Assembly (NCBI RefSeq): GCF_007830455.1
Contig: NZ_VLLB01000001.1
Location: forward strand, 248,001-312,000
DNA: 64,000 nt
Reading direction: 5' to 3'
Source: Pseudoduganella lurida
GTDB taxonomy: Bacteria > Pseudomonadota > Gammaproteobacteria > Burkholderiales > Burkholderiaceae_D
Shown: piece after piece, positions 45,801 to 53,946 of the stretch
How the letters are laid out: each line of letters starts with the position of its first letter
How positions within the stretch are numbered: the first letter of the stretch is position 1
Notes under the pieces: model-generated
Databases searched by the model: none
What the model was told of the DNA's origin: nothing
What the model saw: only the letters and a program-made list of their open reading frames with translations
Position numbers and translations under genes: made by a program

Positions 45801-46725
45801 CCAGGCCCTGCGTCCGGTACTGGTGCGCCCGCTCATGCAGACGTTCGCCGTGATCGTCAAGCCCACCGAAGTGGAAGTGAACAAGGTGTGGGCGGCGCAG
45901 GTGCTGCAGCCCTTCAACAAGAACCTGGCGCTGAAATACCCGTTCGCCACCGAGTCGAAGGCGGAAGCGAGCAATGCGGAGATCGGCGAGATCTTCGGTC
46001 CGGAAGGCGCCATCGCCAAGTTCTTCAACACCACCGTCGGTCCGCTGGCGGTGCGCCGCGGCGACACGTTGAGCAGCCGCACCTGGGCCAATATGGGCAT
46101 CACGCTGGCGCCATCGGTGGTGGCCAGCTTCCCGAACTGGGTGGCGCCGCTTGCTGCTGGCGGCGTGTCCAACGCTGCCGCATCGAGCGGCGGCGAAAGC
46201 CAGACGCAGTTCGACGTGCAGGCGCTGGGCGCCACCGGCGCCACCGAATTCACGCTGGAGATCGACGGCCAGGCACTGCGCTGGCGCGGCCAGCCGCAGC
46301 CGTGGGTGCACATGGTGTGGCCGAACCCGGGCGGCACGCCGGGGGCACGCATCAGCGCCCTCACGCCGCAGGGCCGCAAGGTGATGCTGCTGGATGAGTC
46401 GGGCCACTTCGGCCTGAAGAAGATGGTCGAGGCGGCGCAGCGCAAGCGCAAGGACGGCGGCGTGTTCGAGCTGTCCTGGTCGAACGAAGGCGTGACGGTC
46501 ACGGCCAACCTGAAGGTGCTGGGCACCACAGCGCCGCCGCCGGCCCAGGTGCCCCAGCCGGCGGCGGGCTTCAAGCGCCTGCGCCTGCCGGAGACGGTGA
46601 CCGCCCCTGCGCCGGCGCCAGTGCCGGCCACGCCGGCGGCACCGGCCCCTGCTCCTGTCCCCGCACCGGCCCCTGCTGCCGCACCGGCCCGCACTGCGGC
46701 CGCCACCACGGGTGCCCCGCAATGA
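42859..46725 (+). CDS. tssM: T6SS membrane core protein TssM (IcmF)
   Basis: TssM forms, with TssL and TssJ, the trans-envelope complex of the T6SS. The 1288-residue protein has two N-terminal helices (about 14-34 and 40-60), a cytoplasmic domain with Walker A GNPAAGKST near residue 129 and a switch-like DTAGRYSVVDED, a third helix near residue 435 (FVGLALAGWSWSY), and a large periplasmic part (ImcF-related and C-terminal domains). The tail is an unusual Ala/Pro-rich low-complexity stretch of about 50 residues. Its TGA overlaps the tagF start as ATGA. The family length of about 1200-1300 residues is met. Confidence 0.95.
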   Translation: MQKIWQFLTTRTSLITIGWVAFIALLLIVARLLQWPASVPWIVLGLAVVVSAVLWGWRRWRRGKSAGQLGTMLEQDVGKVNADATQRQETEVIRKRLLDAIATIKGSKLGQFSGNAALYELPWYMVIGNPAAGKSTAIASSGLQFPFADSKVVQGVGGTRNCDWFFTTEGILLDTAGRYSVVDEDRAEWFGFLDLLKKYRRKAPINGVIIAVSIAELTRNRTEFAIDLAKNLRQRVQELTERLEVHAPVYVVFTKADLITGFNEFFHDSERNERERVWGATLPYSQNTSSEQLLDQFDTRFDELYDGLKDVSLANMSLQSQRMPPGVFTFPLEFSSVKPALRAFIATLFEENPFQFKPVFRGFYFTSALQEGETVSASSTRVAQRFDLQLQPVEHSDQHAQQGYFLLNLFRKVIFADKDLVAQYASPAKLRLRYAAFFAATAFVGLALAGWSWSYMNNRQLVANVQADLDQAIKVQAKTMDLQSRFQALEILQDRIEQLDRYHENRPLSLGLGLYQGDLLNQKLREEYFNGVREVMLKPVAQSLESFLAEVNANAGQLQPMTKPVTAAAGTAAAAPAANADTAAINNGAQQFKDASPADAEDAYNALKTYLMLSDKSRAEAAHLNDQITRFWRVWLDGNRGTMPREQMIRSAERLISFYLAQVNDPSWPGIDGKLALVDQTRDNLRRVVRGMPARERVYADVKARAATRYPSITVARIVGDQDKDLVLGSYAIPGSFTRQAWEGFVQDAFRNAANRELQSADWVLKTSAKDDLTLEGSPEQIQKSLVELYKNEYAKEWQKFMQGVTVRDLDGFDAAASAMNRLGDPQNSPLNKLVATVYEQTSWDNPSLLNTSLERAQRGVAGWFRETILRQKPSGVNVNIATPTPNTQNAALPLGPVGREFAGVARLVVKKDNDASLMRGYIDSLSKLRARFNTIKNQGDPGPGAKQLMQQTLDGSGSELADALKYVDEQMLVGMTDGQRQALRPVLVRPLMQTFAVIVKPTEVEVNKVWAAQVLQPFNKNLALKYPFATESKAEASNAEIGEIFGPEGAIAKFFNTTVGPLAVRRGDTLSSRTWANMGITLAPSVVASFPNWVAPLAAGGVSNAAASSGGESQTQFDVQALGATGATEFTLEIDGQALRWRGQPQPWVHMVWPNPGGTPGARISALTPQGRKVMLLDESGHFGLKKMVEAAQRKRKDGGVFELSWSNEGVTVTANLKVLGTTAPPPAQVPQPAAGFKRLRLPETVTAPAPAPVPATPAAPAPAPVPAPAPAAAPARTAAATTGAPQ

Positions 46726-47708
46726 GCCGCGCCGTGACCCCGGTCAGCGTCGGCTACTTCGGCAAGCTGCCCAGCCGCGGCGACTTCGTCAAGGGCAGCA
46801 CCAGCCCGGCGCTGCTGCAGGTGCTGGACGGCTGGCTGTCGCAGGCCATGGACCTGATGAGCACCAACGCGCGCTGGAAGCTGGCCTATGACGCGGTGGC
46901 GCCGCTGCACTTCGCGTTTGTCGGCCCGCGGCGGCGCCATGCCATCGGCGGCCATGTCGTGGCCAGCAGCGACCAGTCGAGCCGCCGCTATCCCTTCCTG
47001 ATGGTCGGTGCCATGGAAGTGGCCGAACCCGCGAGCTTCGTTCCTTACTCTCCGCTGGTGTTCACGCGGCTGTGGAGCCGGCTGGAAGGCCTCACGTCCG
47101 GGGTGCGCGATGCGGCCGATCCGACCGTGCCGCTGCAGTCGGCCACCGCGAAACCCATCGAACTGGACCTGCGCCCTGCCGCCTATGACGCGGCCTTCGA
47201 GGATTTTCTGGAACTGCAAACGCTCGCCGCGCTCGATACGCTGCTGGCGGGGGCCGGCTTCAAGGGCTCGTCGCGCCAGGTGCTGCTGGCCCTCGGCATG
47301 CTGCTGCAGCCGGTGCTGGCCAGCAGCTCCAGCCGCCTGGAGAAAAGCCTGGTGCTGCCGCTGCCGGCGGACCCGATGTACCGCAACCTGGTGGCCGCCT
47401 TCTGGATGCACGTGATCGCGCCGTTCCTGGCCCGCGCCGATTTTGAACTGGCGCTGTTCGTCACGCGCATCGAAGGCCGCCCGGCACTGGTGGTGGGCTT
47501 CTCGGGCGCCTCGCCGCAGACGCTGTGCGCGATCATGGATCCGCAGGTGGCGCAGGACCATCACATCGCCTTCGAGGAGCTGGACTGGGTGGAGGAACAG
47601 ATCGACAGCGATTACGCCATCAAGAAGCTGTCCACCTACCTGGCCCGTAGCGACCTGTCATTGCAGTCCGCGCTGGAATCCGTCGGCACGGCATTTATCG
47701 GAACCTGA
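46722..47708 (+). CDS. tagF: T6SS accessory protein TagF
   Basis: The 328-residue protein has the TagF domain from its first residues (VGYFGKLPSRGDFVKGSTSP, then VGPRRRHAIGGHVVASSDQSSRRYPFLM). TagF acts as a post-translational repressor of T6SS in Pseudomonas aeruginosa. The C-terminal half (about residues 140-328) is predicted helical and may be lineage specific. The start codon overlaps the tssM stop, and the next gene follows after two bases, so expression is tightly tied to the T6SS structural genes. Confidence 0.9.
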   Translation: MSRAVTPVSVGYFGKLPSRGDFVKGSTSPALLQVLDGWLSQAMDLMSTNARWKLAYDAVAPLHFAFVGPRRRHAIGGHVVASSDQSSRRYPFLMVGAMEVAEPASFVPYSPLVFTRLWSRLEGLTSGVRDAADPTVPLQSATAKPIELDLRPAAYDAAFEDFLELQTLAALDTLLAGAGFKGSSRQVLLALGMLLQPVLASSSSRLEKSLVLPLPADPMYRNLVAAFWMHVIAPFLARADFELALFVTRIEGRPALVVGFSGASPQTLCAIMDPQVAQDHHIAFEELDWVEEQIDSDYAIKKLSTYLARSDLSLQSALESVGTAFIGT

Positions 47709-47710
47709 TC

Positions 47711-48520
47711 ATGCGATTCAATACTGTTTTGGCCTGCATTCGCGCGGGCGCGCTGCTGGCCGGTGCCTGCCTGTCCCTTCCCGCCCTGGCGCAGAACGCC
47801 ACTGCGCCCGCCCCCGCTGCACCACAGCCGGGCCAGGTGCTGGCCAGCGGCACGGTGCCGGACGAAACCACCAAGGCCGCCGTGCTGGCGAAGCTGCGCG
47901 AGCTGTATGGCGCGGACAAGGTGGTGGACCAGGTGGCCATCGGCCAGGTGGCGATGCCCGCCAACTGGAACACCTACGTGCAGAAGCTCATCACCCCGGA
48001 CCTGAAGCAGATCTCGCGCGGCCAGCTGAAAATCGACGGCAATACCGTCAGCCTGCGCGGCGAAGTGGCCAACGAGGCGGTGCGGCAGAAGATCGCCAGC
48101 ACCGTCGCCACCAGCCTCAATCCGACCTACACGGTCAACAACGGCCTGCGCGTGTCGGCGGCCGACCAGGCCGTGCTGGATTCCACGCTGGCCAACCGCA
48201 CGATCGAATTCGAGAGCGGCCAGGCGACGCTCACGCCGGCCGGCCGTGCGATCCTGGACGAGATGGTGGCGGCCATGCTGAAGCTGAAGGGCCGCAAGGT
48301 GGAGATCATTGGCCACACGGACAGCGCCGGCCTGCGCGCCAGCAATGTGAGCCTGAGCCAGGCGCGCGCCGCCACCGTGAAGACCTATCTGGCCAGCCAC
48401 GGCATCGCCGAAGACCTGCTGACGGCCAGCGGTCAGGGGCCGGACCGCCCGGTGGCCAGCAACGACAACGCCGAAGGCCGCGCGCGCAACCGCCGCATCG
48501 AATTCCGCCTGGCCCAGTAA
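47711..48520 (+). CDS. T6SS-linked OmpA-domain protein
   Basis: The 269-residue protein has a signal peptide (cleavage near LPALAQ), a BON-like middle segment (LKQISRGQLKIDGNTVSLRG) and a C-terminal OmpA-type peptidoglycan-binding domain. The binding residues are visible in IEIIGHTDSAG-like EIIGHTDSAGLRASN, and the end NAEGRARNRRIEFRL is typical. In T6SS clusters such proteins (TagL or similar) tether the membrane complex to the cell wall. Unlike classical TagL it has a cleaved signal rather than a TssL-like membrane domain. It lies two bases after tagF. Confidence 0.88.
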   Translation: MRFNTVLACIRAGALLAGACLSLPALAQNATAPAPAAPQPGQVLASGTVPDETTKAAVLAKLRELYGADKVVDQVAIGQVAMPANWNTYVQKLITPDLKQISRGQLKIDGNTVSLRGEVANEAVRQKIASTVATSLNPTYTVNNGLRVSAADQAVLDSTLANRTIEFESGQATLTPAGRAILDEMVAAMLKLKGRKVEIIGHTDSAGLRASNVSLSQARAATVKTYLASHGIAEDLLTASGQGPDRPVASNDNAEGRARNRRIEFRLAQ

Positions 48521-48543
48521 GCCTGCGCATACGAGAGGACACC

Positions 48544-49575
48544 ATGTTTACCGCAGAAGAGCTGCTGATACCCATCAGCGACAGCAACCCGTCCGGCAGC
48601 GACGTGTCGTTTTCGCCCGAGCTGGATGCCATTGCGCAGGCCCGCAAGTTCGACGACCCGTCGCTGGAACAGGGGGAATGGGTCACCGATCTGAAGGAAG
48701 CCGACTGGGACTTCGTCATCCGGCAGTGCACCACGCTGCTGACGAAAAAGACCAAGGACCTGAAAGTGGCCGTGTGGCTCACCGAAGCGGCAGCCAAACA
48801 GTACCGCGTGCGCGGCCTGGGCGAAGGCTTCCGCCTGCTCGCCGGCCTGTGCGAACAGTACTGGGACCTGGGCCTGTATCCGGAAGCGGAAGGCGGCGAC
48901 CAGGACCAGCGCATCGGCAATATCAGCTGGATCCTGTCGCGCACCCGCGCCCTGGTCCGCGAAGTGCCGCTGACGGAAGGCCGCCAGGCGGCCTGGTCGA
49001 CGATCGCGTTCGAGGCGGCCCGCAAGCGTGCCGCAGCCGGCAACGAGCCGGAAGGCCTGCCGAAGCTGGCGGACATGGAGGCCGCGCGCCGCAACAACGC
49101 CGCGCAGTTCGTCGCAACGTTCCACGCGGACGCACAGTACTGCCTCGATGCGCTGCAGAAGCTCGAAGCGGTGGCCGATGCGAAGCTGGGTGCCGACAGC
49201 CCGGGATTCGCCGCGGCGCGCGATGCGGTGAAGGGCATGCTGCATGCGCTGCCTGTTTCCGCGGCTGCTGCCCCTTCTGCGGCGCAGCCGGCACTGCCGG
49301 ACCCGGATGCCGCCCCTGGCGGTCAAGCCGCGCCGGTTGCTCAAGAAACGTCCACGCCGGGACCGCTGCGCACCCGCGCCCAGGCAATCGCGCAGCTGCG
49401 CGCCGTGGCCACCTTCTTCCGCGAGACGGAGCCACACAGCCCCGTGTCCTATTTTGCCGAGAAGGCCGCCAACGCGGGCGAACAGGACCTGCACACCTGG
49501 CTGCGCTCCGTCGTCAAGGACCAGGCGTCGCTGTCCCACATCGAAGAACTGCTGGGCGTACCGCCCTCCAACTGA
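48544..49575 (+). CDS. tssA: T6SS baseplate/tail assembly protein TssA
   Basis: TssA organises baseplate and sheath assembly. The 343-residue product has the N-terminal ImpA domain (LLIPISDSNPSGSDVSFSPELD, then DWDFVIRQCTTLLTKKTKDLKVAVWLTEA). After an Ala/Pro-rich linker it has the short C-terminal domain (RAQAIAQLRAVATFFRETEPHSPVSYFAEKAA), characteristic of the short-C-terminal TssA class. GAGAGGA precedes the start. It lies 23 bases downstream of the OmpA-domain gene. Confidence 0.93.
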   Translation: MFTAEELLIPISDSNPSGSDVSFSPELDAIAQARKFDDPSLEQGEWVTDLKEADWDFVIRQCTTLLTKKTKDLKVAVWLTEAAAKQYRVRGLGEGFRLLAGLCEQYWDLGLYPEAEGGDQDQRIGNISWILSRTRALVREVPLTEGRQAAWSTIAFEAARKRAAAGNEPEGLPKLADMEAARRNNAAQFVATFHADAQYCLDALQKLEAVADAKLGADSPGFAAARDAVKGMLHALPVSAAAAPSAAQPALPDPDAAPGGQAAPVAQETSTPGPLRTRAQAIAQLRAVATFFRETEPHSPVSYFAEKAANAGEQDLHTWLRSVVKDQASLSHIEELLGVPPSN

Positions 49576-49583
49576 ACCACCGC

Positions 49584-50135
49584 ATGCAAATCAACCCTCA
49601 TTACCTGTCCATCTTCGCCGCTGCGCTGGCGTTCAGCAGCGCAGCCAGTGCAGCGCAAGTGTCCGTCGGCGCCCTCGAGGGCGAGTACGACCTCGCCACA
49701 TCGAACACCGTCCCGGCCAGCAACTGGGGCTATACCAAGGGCCGCATCTCGGTTCGCAAACTGGACGACCAGCACGTCGTCATCCTGATGGCCTGCGGCT
49801 GGAAGCGCGAACCGAAAGCCCAGTGCAGCGATTTCTACTTCGCCCAGGGCCGTGATGGCGGCGTTTATCTGCAGGACATGAACACGGACTGGATGCGCCT
49901 CTACTTCGACCCGGCCAGCCGCAAGCTCACGATCATCTCGCGCGGCTTCGATGCCAAGGGCAGCGTGCGCCGCGACGTGTTCGCGCCCACCACCGCGCCG
50001 CTGACGGATCCGGACCTCGTGCGGCGCCTCAAGCGCGAGGAGAAGCTGTACAAGGACAAGGAAAACGTGCGCGTGTTCGGGCCCTATACCAGGTGGGAAT
50101 ACAAGAACAACCGCATCGAGTTCCAGAACCCCTGA
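49584..50135 (+). CDS. Secreted protein at the end of the T6SS operon
   Basis: This 183-residue protein starts with a signal peptide (MQINPHYLSIFAAALAFSSAASAAQ). The mature part is beta-rich with two cysteines (MACGWKREPKAQCSDFYF) and an aromatic, basic C-terminus (VFGPYTRWEYKNNRIEFQNP). I do not recognise a family. It follows tssA by eight bases and its stop directly abuts the convergent dipeptidase gene with no terminator between. It may be a periplasmic accessory of the T6SS. Confidence 0.7.
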   Translation: MQINPHYLSIFAAALAFSSAASAAQVSVGALEGEYDLATSNTVPASNWGYTKGRISVRKLDDQHVVILMACGWKREPKAQCSDFYFAQGRDGGVYLQDMNTDWMRLYFDPASRKLTIISRGFDAKGSVRRDVFAPTTAPLTDPDLVRRLKREEKLYKDKENVRVFGPYTRWEYKNNRIEFQNP

Positions 50136-51326
50136 TCACCGGGCAGCCCCCGCCTGCGCCGCGCGCAGGATGCGCAGCACGTTCCCGCTCCACATCTTCT
50201 GCAGGTCGGCGTCGCCGTAGCCGGCCGCCCTCAAACGCGCCGTGATGCGCGGCAGGTCCGTCACGTCCGACAGGCCGGCGATGCCGCCACCACCGTCGAA
50301 GTCCGCGCCGAAGCACACGTGATCCGGTCCCGCTATCTCGATCACATGCAGCAGCGCCGCCATGTACTGGTCGAAGCTGGCGGACCACAGGGGCGCCGTC
50401 GCATCGAGCTCGCGCCAGCGCCGCGACAGATGCGCCTGTTCGGCGGGCGCCAGGTCGGCGATATGTTCGCTGCGGTCGAACAGCGCCTCCCGTTCCTCGC
50501 CCATCTGGATCGCACTCAGGTAGATGGTCGAAAAGCACAGCGCACCGCCGGAAGCGGCCAGCCTGCGCAGCCGGTCGTCATCCAGGTTGCGCGGATGGTC
50601 GAACATGGCGCGGGAACCGGAATGGGACAGCAGGATCGGCGCCTTCGACTGCGCCAGCAGCTGGTCGAACACGGCGTCCGACGCGTGGCTCGCATCGATG
50701 ACGATGCCCAGCCGGTTCATCTCGGCCACCCACTCCCGGCCGAGAGGACTCAGGCCGTGCCAGCGCGGTTCGTCGGTGGCGGAATCGGCGAACTGGTTGT
50801 TTGCCGTGTGCACGACCCCGGCCAGGCGCACACCCTGCCGGTAATACCCGGCCAGCCCCGCCACGCTCTCGCCCAGCGGATAGCTGTTCTCGATGCTCTT
50901 GAAGGCAATGAGCCGCCCTGCCGCATCCAGCTCGAGCGCATCGTCGGCACTGCGCGCCGCGCCGATGCGCTCGCCGAACGTGGCCACCATCGTGTCGATC
51001 TGCGCGGACCGTGCCTGCGCCCGGCTGGCCGCAGCCGCATACCCTTCCGGCGTGAGTGGACCCTGCGGCGTGAAGATGGCGAAGAAGCCGCCATCGAGAT
51101 TCCCGTCCGCCATGCGCGGCAGGTCCAGCTGCGCCATCTCGGTGGCAGGATCGTGGCGGTCGCCGAAGCTCCAGCCGGCGCGGCCGAAATGGACCGGGCT
51201 GTCCAGGTGCGTATCGAGCGTGAGCAGCTGGCGGTGCGTGGCCTCGGGCAGGCTGCTGCATGCCGTCAGCGTGGTCAGTGACACCGCGGCGGCGAGCAGA
51301 GCGCCCTTCCTGGCAGAGGCAATCAT
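50136..51326 (-). CDS. Membrane dipeptidase, lipoprotein (peptidase family M19)
   Basis: The 396-residue protein has a lipoprotein signal (SLTTLTACSS) and a renal-dipeptidase fold. Zinc-ligand and substrate residues are seen in LLTLDTHLDSPVHF (His-x-Asp), KSIENSYPLGESV (Glu), GIVIDASHASDAVF and ILLSHSGSRAMFDHPRN (His residues), and CFGADFDGG (Asp). Family members hydrolyse dipeptides, including those with a C-terminal D-residue. Its ATG overlaps the preceding gene's stop as ATGA. As the last gene of the seven-gene operon it would release amino acids from D-containing dipeptides in the envelope. Confidence 0.9.
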   Translation of the reverse strand: MIASARKGALLAAAVSLTTLTACSSLPEATHRQLLTLDTHLDSPVHFGRAGWSFGDRHDPATEMAQLDLPRMADGNLDGGFFAIFTPQGPLTPEGYAAAASRAQARSAQIDTMVATFGERIGAARSADDALELDAAGRLIAFKSIENSYPLGESVAGLAGYYRQGVRLAGVVHTANNQFADSATDEPRWHGLSPLGREWVAEMNRLGIVIDASHASDAVFDQLLAQSKAPILLSHSGSRAMFDHPRNLDDDRLRRLAASGGALCFSTIYLSAIQMGEEREALFDRSEHIADLAPAEQAHLSRRWRELDATAPLWSASFDQYMAALLHVIEIAGPDHVCFGADFDGGGGIAGLSDVTDLPRITARLRAAGYGDADLQKMWSGNVLRILRAAQAGAAR

Positions 51327-52906
51327 CGGTCTTCCTTTGTCCCGGGGACGACGGGCGTAAACGCCAGGTCCTGGTAATCCCAGCTGAAATCGGCAATCGG
51401 CGAGGCGGCCTTCATCGTCACGCGCGCCACCTTGCCGTCGCCATCGAGCGCGAAGGTAACATAGGCCGGCTCCAGCGCCGGGTCGTCGAAGCGCGTGATG
51501 TACGTGTCGTACTGCCAGTGCTCCAGCCTTCCCGACATGCGCGGCGTGGATTTGAAATCGATCGTGAGGCCGGACGGTGCCGACGCGATGTCGATATTGC
51601 CGTACCAGGGATCGCTGTAGGTGCCGGCCAGGGCGGATGCCGGCGCGGACGGTCCCACCTTGGCCGGCGTGCGCTGCGCGGCCTTCAGCAGTCCCAGTCC
51701 TTCGGCTACCTGCCTGCCGCTGTGGGCGCGATACTTCGCCGGCCAGTCGTTGAAGGGCGCGCCCAGGTAGTGATCGAGCAGCTCGTACATCAGGCCGCGG
51801 ACGAGGGCGCCGTCCTCGCTGTTGATGGTGATGGCGAAGCCCAGCTTCTTGTCCGGTACCAGCACGACGGCCGTCTTGAAGCCGAACACGGCGCCGCCAT
51901 GCCAGATCACCCGCACGCCGCGGTAATCGATCACGTCCCAGGCGAGCGCGTAGCTGGAAAAATGCGGCTGCGCGGCCTTCAGTTCGGGCGGCATGGGACT
52001 GATCGGCACCTCGACCACCGGCTGCCACATCTGCTCGTGCGCCGCACTGCTGAACACGCGCTTGCCATTGGCCGCGGCGCCGGCCGCCAGCTGCACCTGC
52101 AGCCACTTCGCCAGGTCGCTGGCGCTGCTGGCGATGCCGCCGGCCGGTGCCGCGTTGCGGCCCAGGTCATCCCGCTCGTCCAGCCGCTGCTGGTCGCCGG
52201 CGCCGCGCAGGCCGCCGTTCATGCGCGCATGCGGGTAGGCCCGGTCCTCGGTCGCAAAGTTTTGCTCGTTGTCCGTGGTCGATACCGTCATCCCCGCCGG
52301 CAGCAGCACGTGGTGACGCACGTAATCCTCCCAGCGCTCGCCGCTGACGGTCTCGATCAGCTGGCCAGCCACCACGTACATCAGATTGGAATACGCGAAG
52401 GTGGTGCGAAAGCTGGTGGCCGGCTTGAAGTAGCGCACCCGCCGCACCACCTCGGCCCGCGAGACGTTGCTGCGCGGGACGAACAGCAGGTCGCCCGTGC
52501 CTTCGCCGATGCCGCTGCGGTGGACAAGCAGGTCGCGCACCGTCATCTCGCGGGTCACCCACGGGTCGTACATCCGGAAGCCCGGCAGGTGGTCGATGAC
52601 GCGGTCGTCCCAGTCGATCTTGCCGGCATCGACGAGCGTGGCCAGCGCCGCCACCGTGAACGCCTTGCTGGTCGATCCGATCGGGAACAGCGTGTCCGCA
52701 TCCACAAGCGCCGGCGCGCCCAGCTGCCGCACGCCATAGCCGCGCGCCAGCGTCGTGCGCCCGTCCTCGACGATGGCGATCGCCAGGCCTGGCACGCCGG
52801 TCTCCCGCCGCACGGTCTCGACCCGCGCATCGAAGCGGGCTGGCGGTGCGGCATTCGCGATACCGGCCAGCGCCAGACCAATCAGAAGAAAAGTCGTCCG
52901 GTTCAT
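51323..52906 (-). CDS. Serine beta-lactamase/penicillin-binding-type hydrolase 1
   Basis: The 527-residue periplasmic protein has a signal peptide (LLIGLALAGIANA) and a class C-like hydrolase domain: nucleophile motif STSK in IGSTSKAFTVAA, YSN in FAYSNLMYVV, and HGG in VIWHGGAVFGFK. The C-terminal 120 residues form an extra domain of the kind found in D-aminopeptidases and DD-peptidases (DUF3471-like). Members cleave D-amino-acid peptides, amides or esters rather than antibiotics. It is coupled by ATGA overlaps to the dipeptidase downstream and to dgcN upstream. Confidence 0.88.
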   Translation of the reverse strand: MNRTTFLLIGLALAGIANAAPPARFDARVETVRRETGVPGLAIAIVEDGRTTLARGYGVRQLGAPALVDADTLFPIGSTSKAFTVAALATLVDAGKIDWDDRVIDHLPGFRMYDPWVTREMTVRDLLVHRSGIGEGTGDLLFVPRSNVSRAEVVRRVRYFKPATSFRTTFAYSNLMYVVAGQLIETVSGERWEDYVRHHVLLPAGMTVSTTDNEQNFATEDRAYPHARMNGGLRGAGDQQRLDERDDLGRNAAPAGGIASSASDLAKWLQVQLAAGAAANGKRVFSSAAHEQMWQPVVEVPISPMPPELKAAQPHFSSYALAWDVIDYRGVRVIWHGGAVFGFKTAVVLVPDKKLGFAITINSEDGALVRGLMYELLDHYLGAPFNDWPAKYRAHSGRQVAEGLGLLKAAQRTPAKVGPSAPASALAGTYSDPWYGNIDIASAPSGLTIDFKSTPRMSGRLEHWQYDTYITRFDDPALEPAYVTFALDGDGKVARVTMKAASPIADFSWDYQDLAFTPVVPGTKEDR

Positions 52907-53946
52907 GGTTGCTCCGTATCGGGAATGATGCAGTGGTCGACAAGGCGCTCGAACGACGCGCCACCGCGCAACGGGTCGGCCACGGGAAGGCCCAGCCGGG
53001 CCGACAGTGCGTCGATCTCGGCCTGTGCGGCGACGGCGTCCAACGCCGACGTATTCAGGGCCACGCCGGCACAGGCGATGGCCGGATTGGTGATGCGGCC
53101 CAGCGCCACCGTCAGCGCGATCACGGCCTCGACGGATGGCAACGGCGTCTCCGGCAGGCCGAGGATGTGCGTGCGGCCGGGATCGTGGCAGACGATGAAG
53201 CGGTCCGGCTGGCTGCCGTGCAGCAGGCCCAGGGAGACGCCCGCATAGGCCGGATGGAACAGCGAGCCCTGCCCCTCGATCACGTCCACGTGATCCGCAG
53301 CGGAGGCGGGACTGAGCAGCTCGGCCGCGCCGGCCACGAAATCGGCGACGACTGCATCGATCGGCATGCCGCCGCCGGCGATCAGGATGCCGGTCTGGCC
53401 GCTGGCGCGAAAGCTGGCATCGATGCCGCGACCGGAAAGCGCGCGCGTCAACGCCAGCGCCGTGTATTTCTTCCCGAGCGCGCAGTCGGTCCCCACCGTC
53501 AGCACGCGCCAGCCCGTGCGGCGCCGGCCATTGGCCACCGGGATGTCGGCGGGTGGCGTGCGGATGTCGATCAGCCGGCGATCCAGGCGCGCCGCCGCCT
53601 CGCGCAGCGCATCGATCTGGGCCAGCTTCACGTGCATTCCGGAGACGAGATCGAGCCCGGCTTCCAGCGCTGCCAGCAATGCGGGCACCCAGGCCGGCGG
53701 TATCAGACCGCCCGGTGCTGCCACTCCGATCACTAGCGCGGTGGCGCCCTGCGCCTGCGCCTGTCGCGGCGTGAGGGCCGGCAATCCGGTGGTCACAGTT
53801 GCCGCCGGCAGCGCCAGCTCCCCCACGCAGCGCTCGCGCGCCCAGTCGCGCAGGCCGAACGCCGTCTTCGCATAGCCCGGTTCCACCGTATCGCCCAGGA
53901 ACAGCAGATAGCGGCCGAACGTATTGTCGAGCGTCGTCCCGGTCAT
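52903..53946 (-). CDS. dgcN: DUF1611 acyltransferase, DgcN type (D-glutamate N-acetyltransferase)
   Basis: The 347-residue protein matches the DUF1611 family, whose member DgcN acetylates D-glutamate as the first step of its catabolism. It has an N-terminal domain (RYLLFLGDTVEPGYAKTAFGL) and a P-loop-like segment VGTDCALGKKYTALALTRAL. GQGSLFHPAYAGVSLGLLHG and HDPGRTHILG follow. It lies in the same operon as a DgcA-like enolase-superfamily gene, as expected for the DgcN-DgcA pair. Its ATG shares one base with the receptor stop codon (TGATG). Substrate is inferred from family and context. Confidence 0.85.
   Translation of the reverse strand: MTGTTLDNTFGRYLLFLGDTVEPGYAKTAFGLRDWARERCVGELALPAATVTTGLPALTPRQAQAQGATALVIGVAAPGGLIPPAWVPALLAALEAGLDLVSGMHVKLAQIDALREAAARLDRRLIDIRTPPADIPVANGRRRTGWRVLTVGTDCALGKKYTALALTRALSGRGIDASFRASGQTGILIAGGGMPIDAVVADFVAGAAELLSPASAADHVDVIEGQGSLFHPAYAGVSLGLLHGSQPDRFIVCHDPGRTHILGLPETPLPSVEAVIALTVALGRITNPAIACAGVALNTSALDAVAAQAEIDALSARLGLPVADPLRGGASFERLVDHCIIPDTEQP

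Noticed and set aside
42799..46722. Long minus-strand frame opposite tssM
   Set aside because: Shadow of tssM; no motif or start signal.
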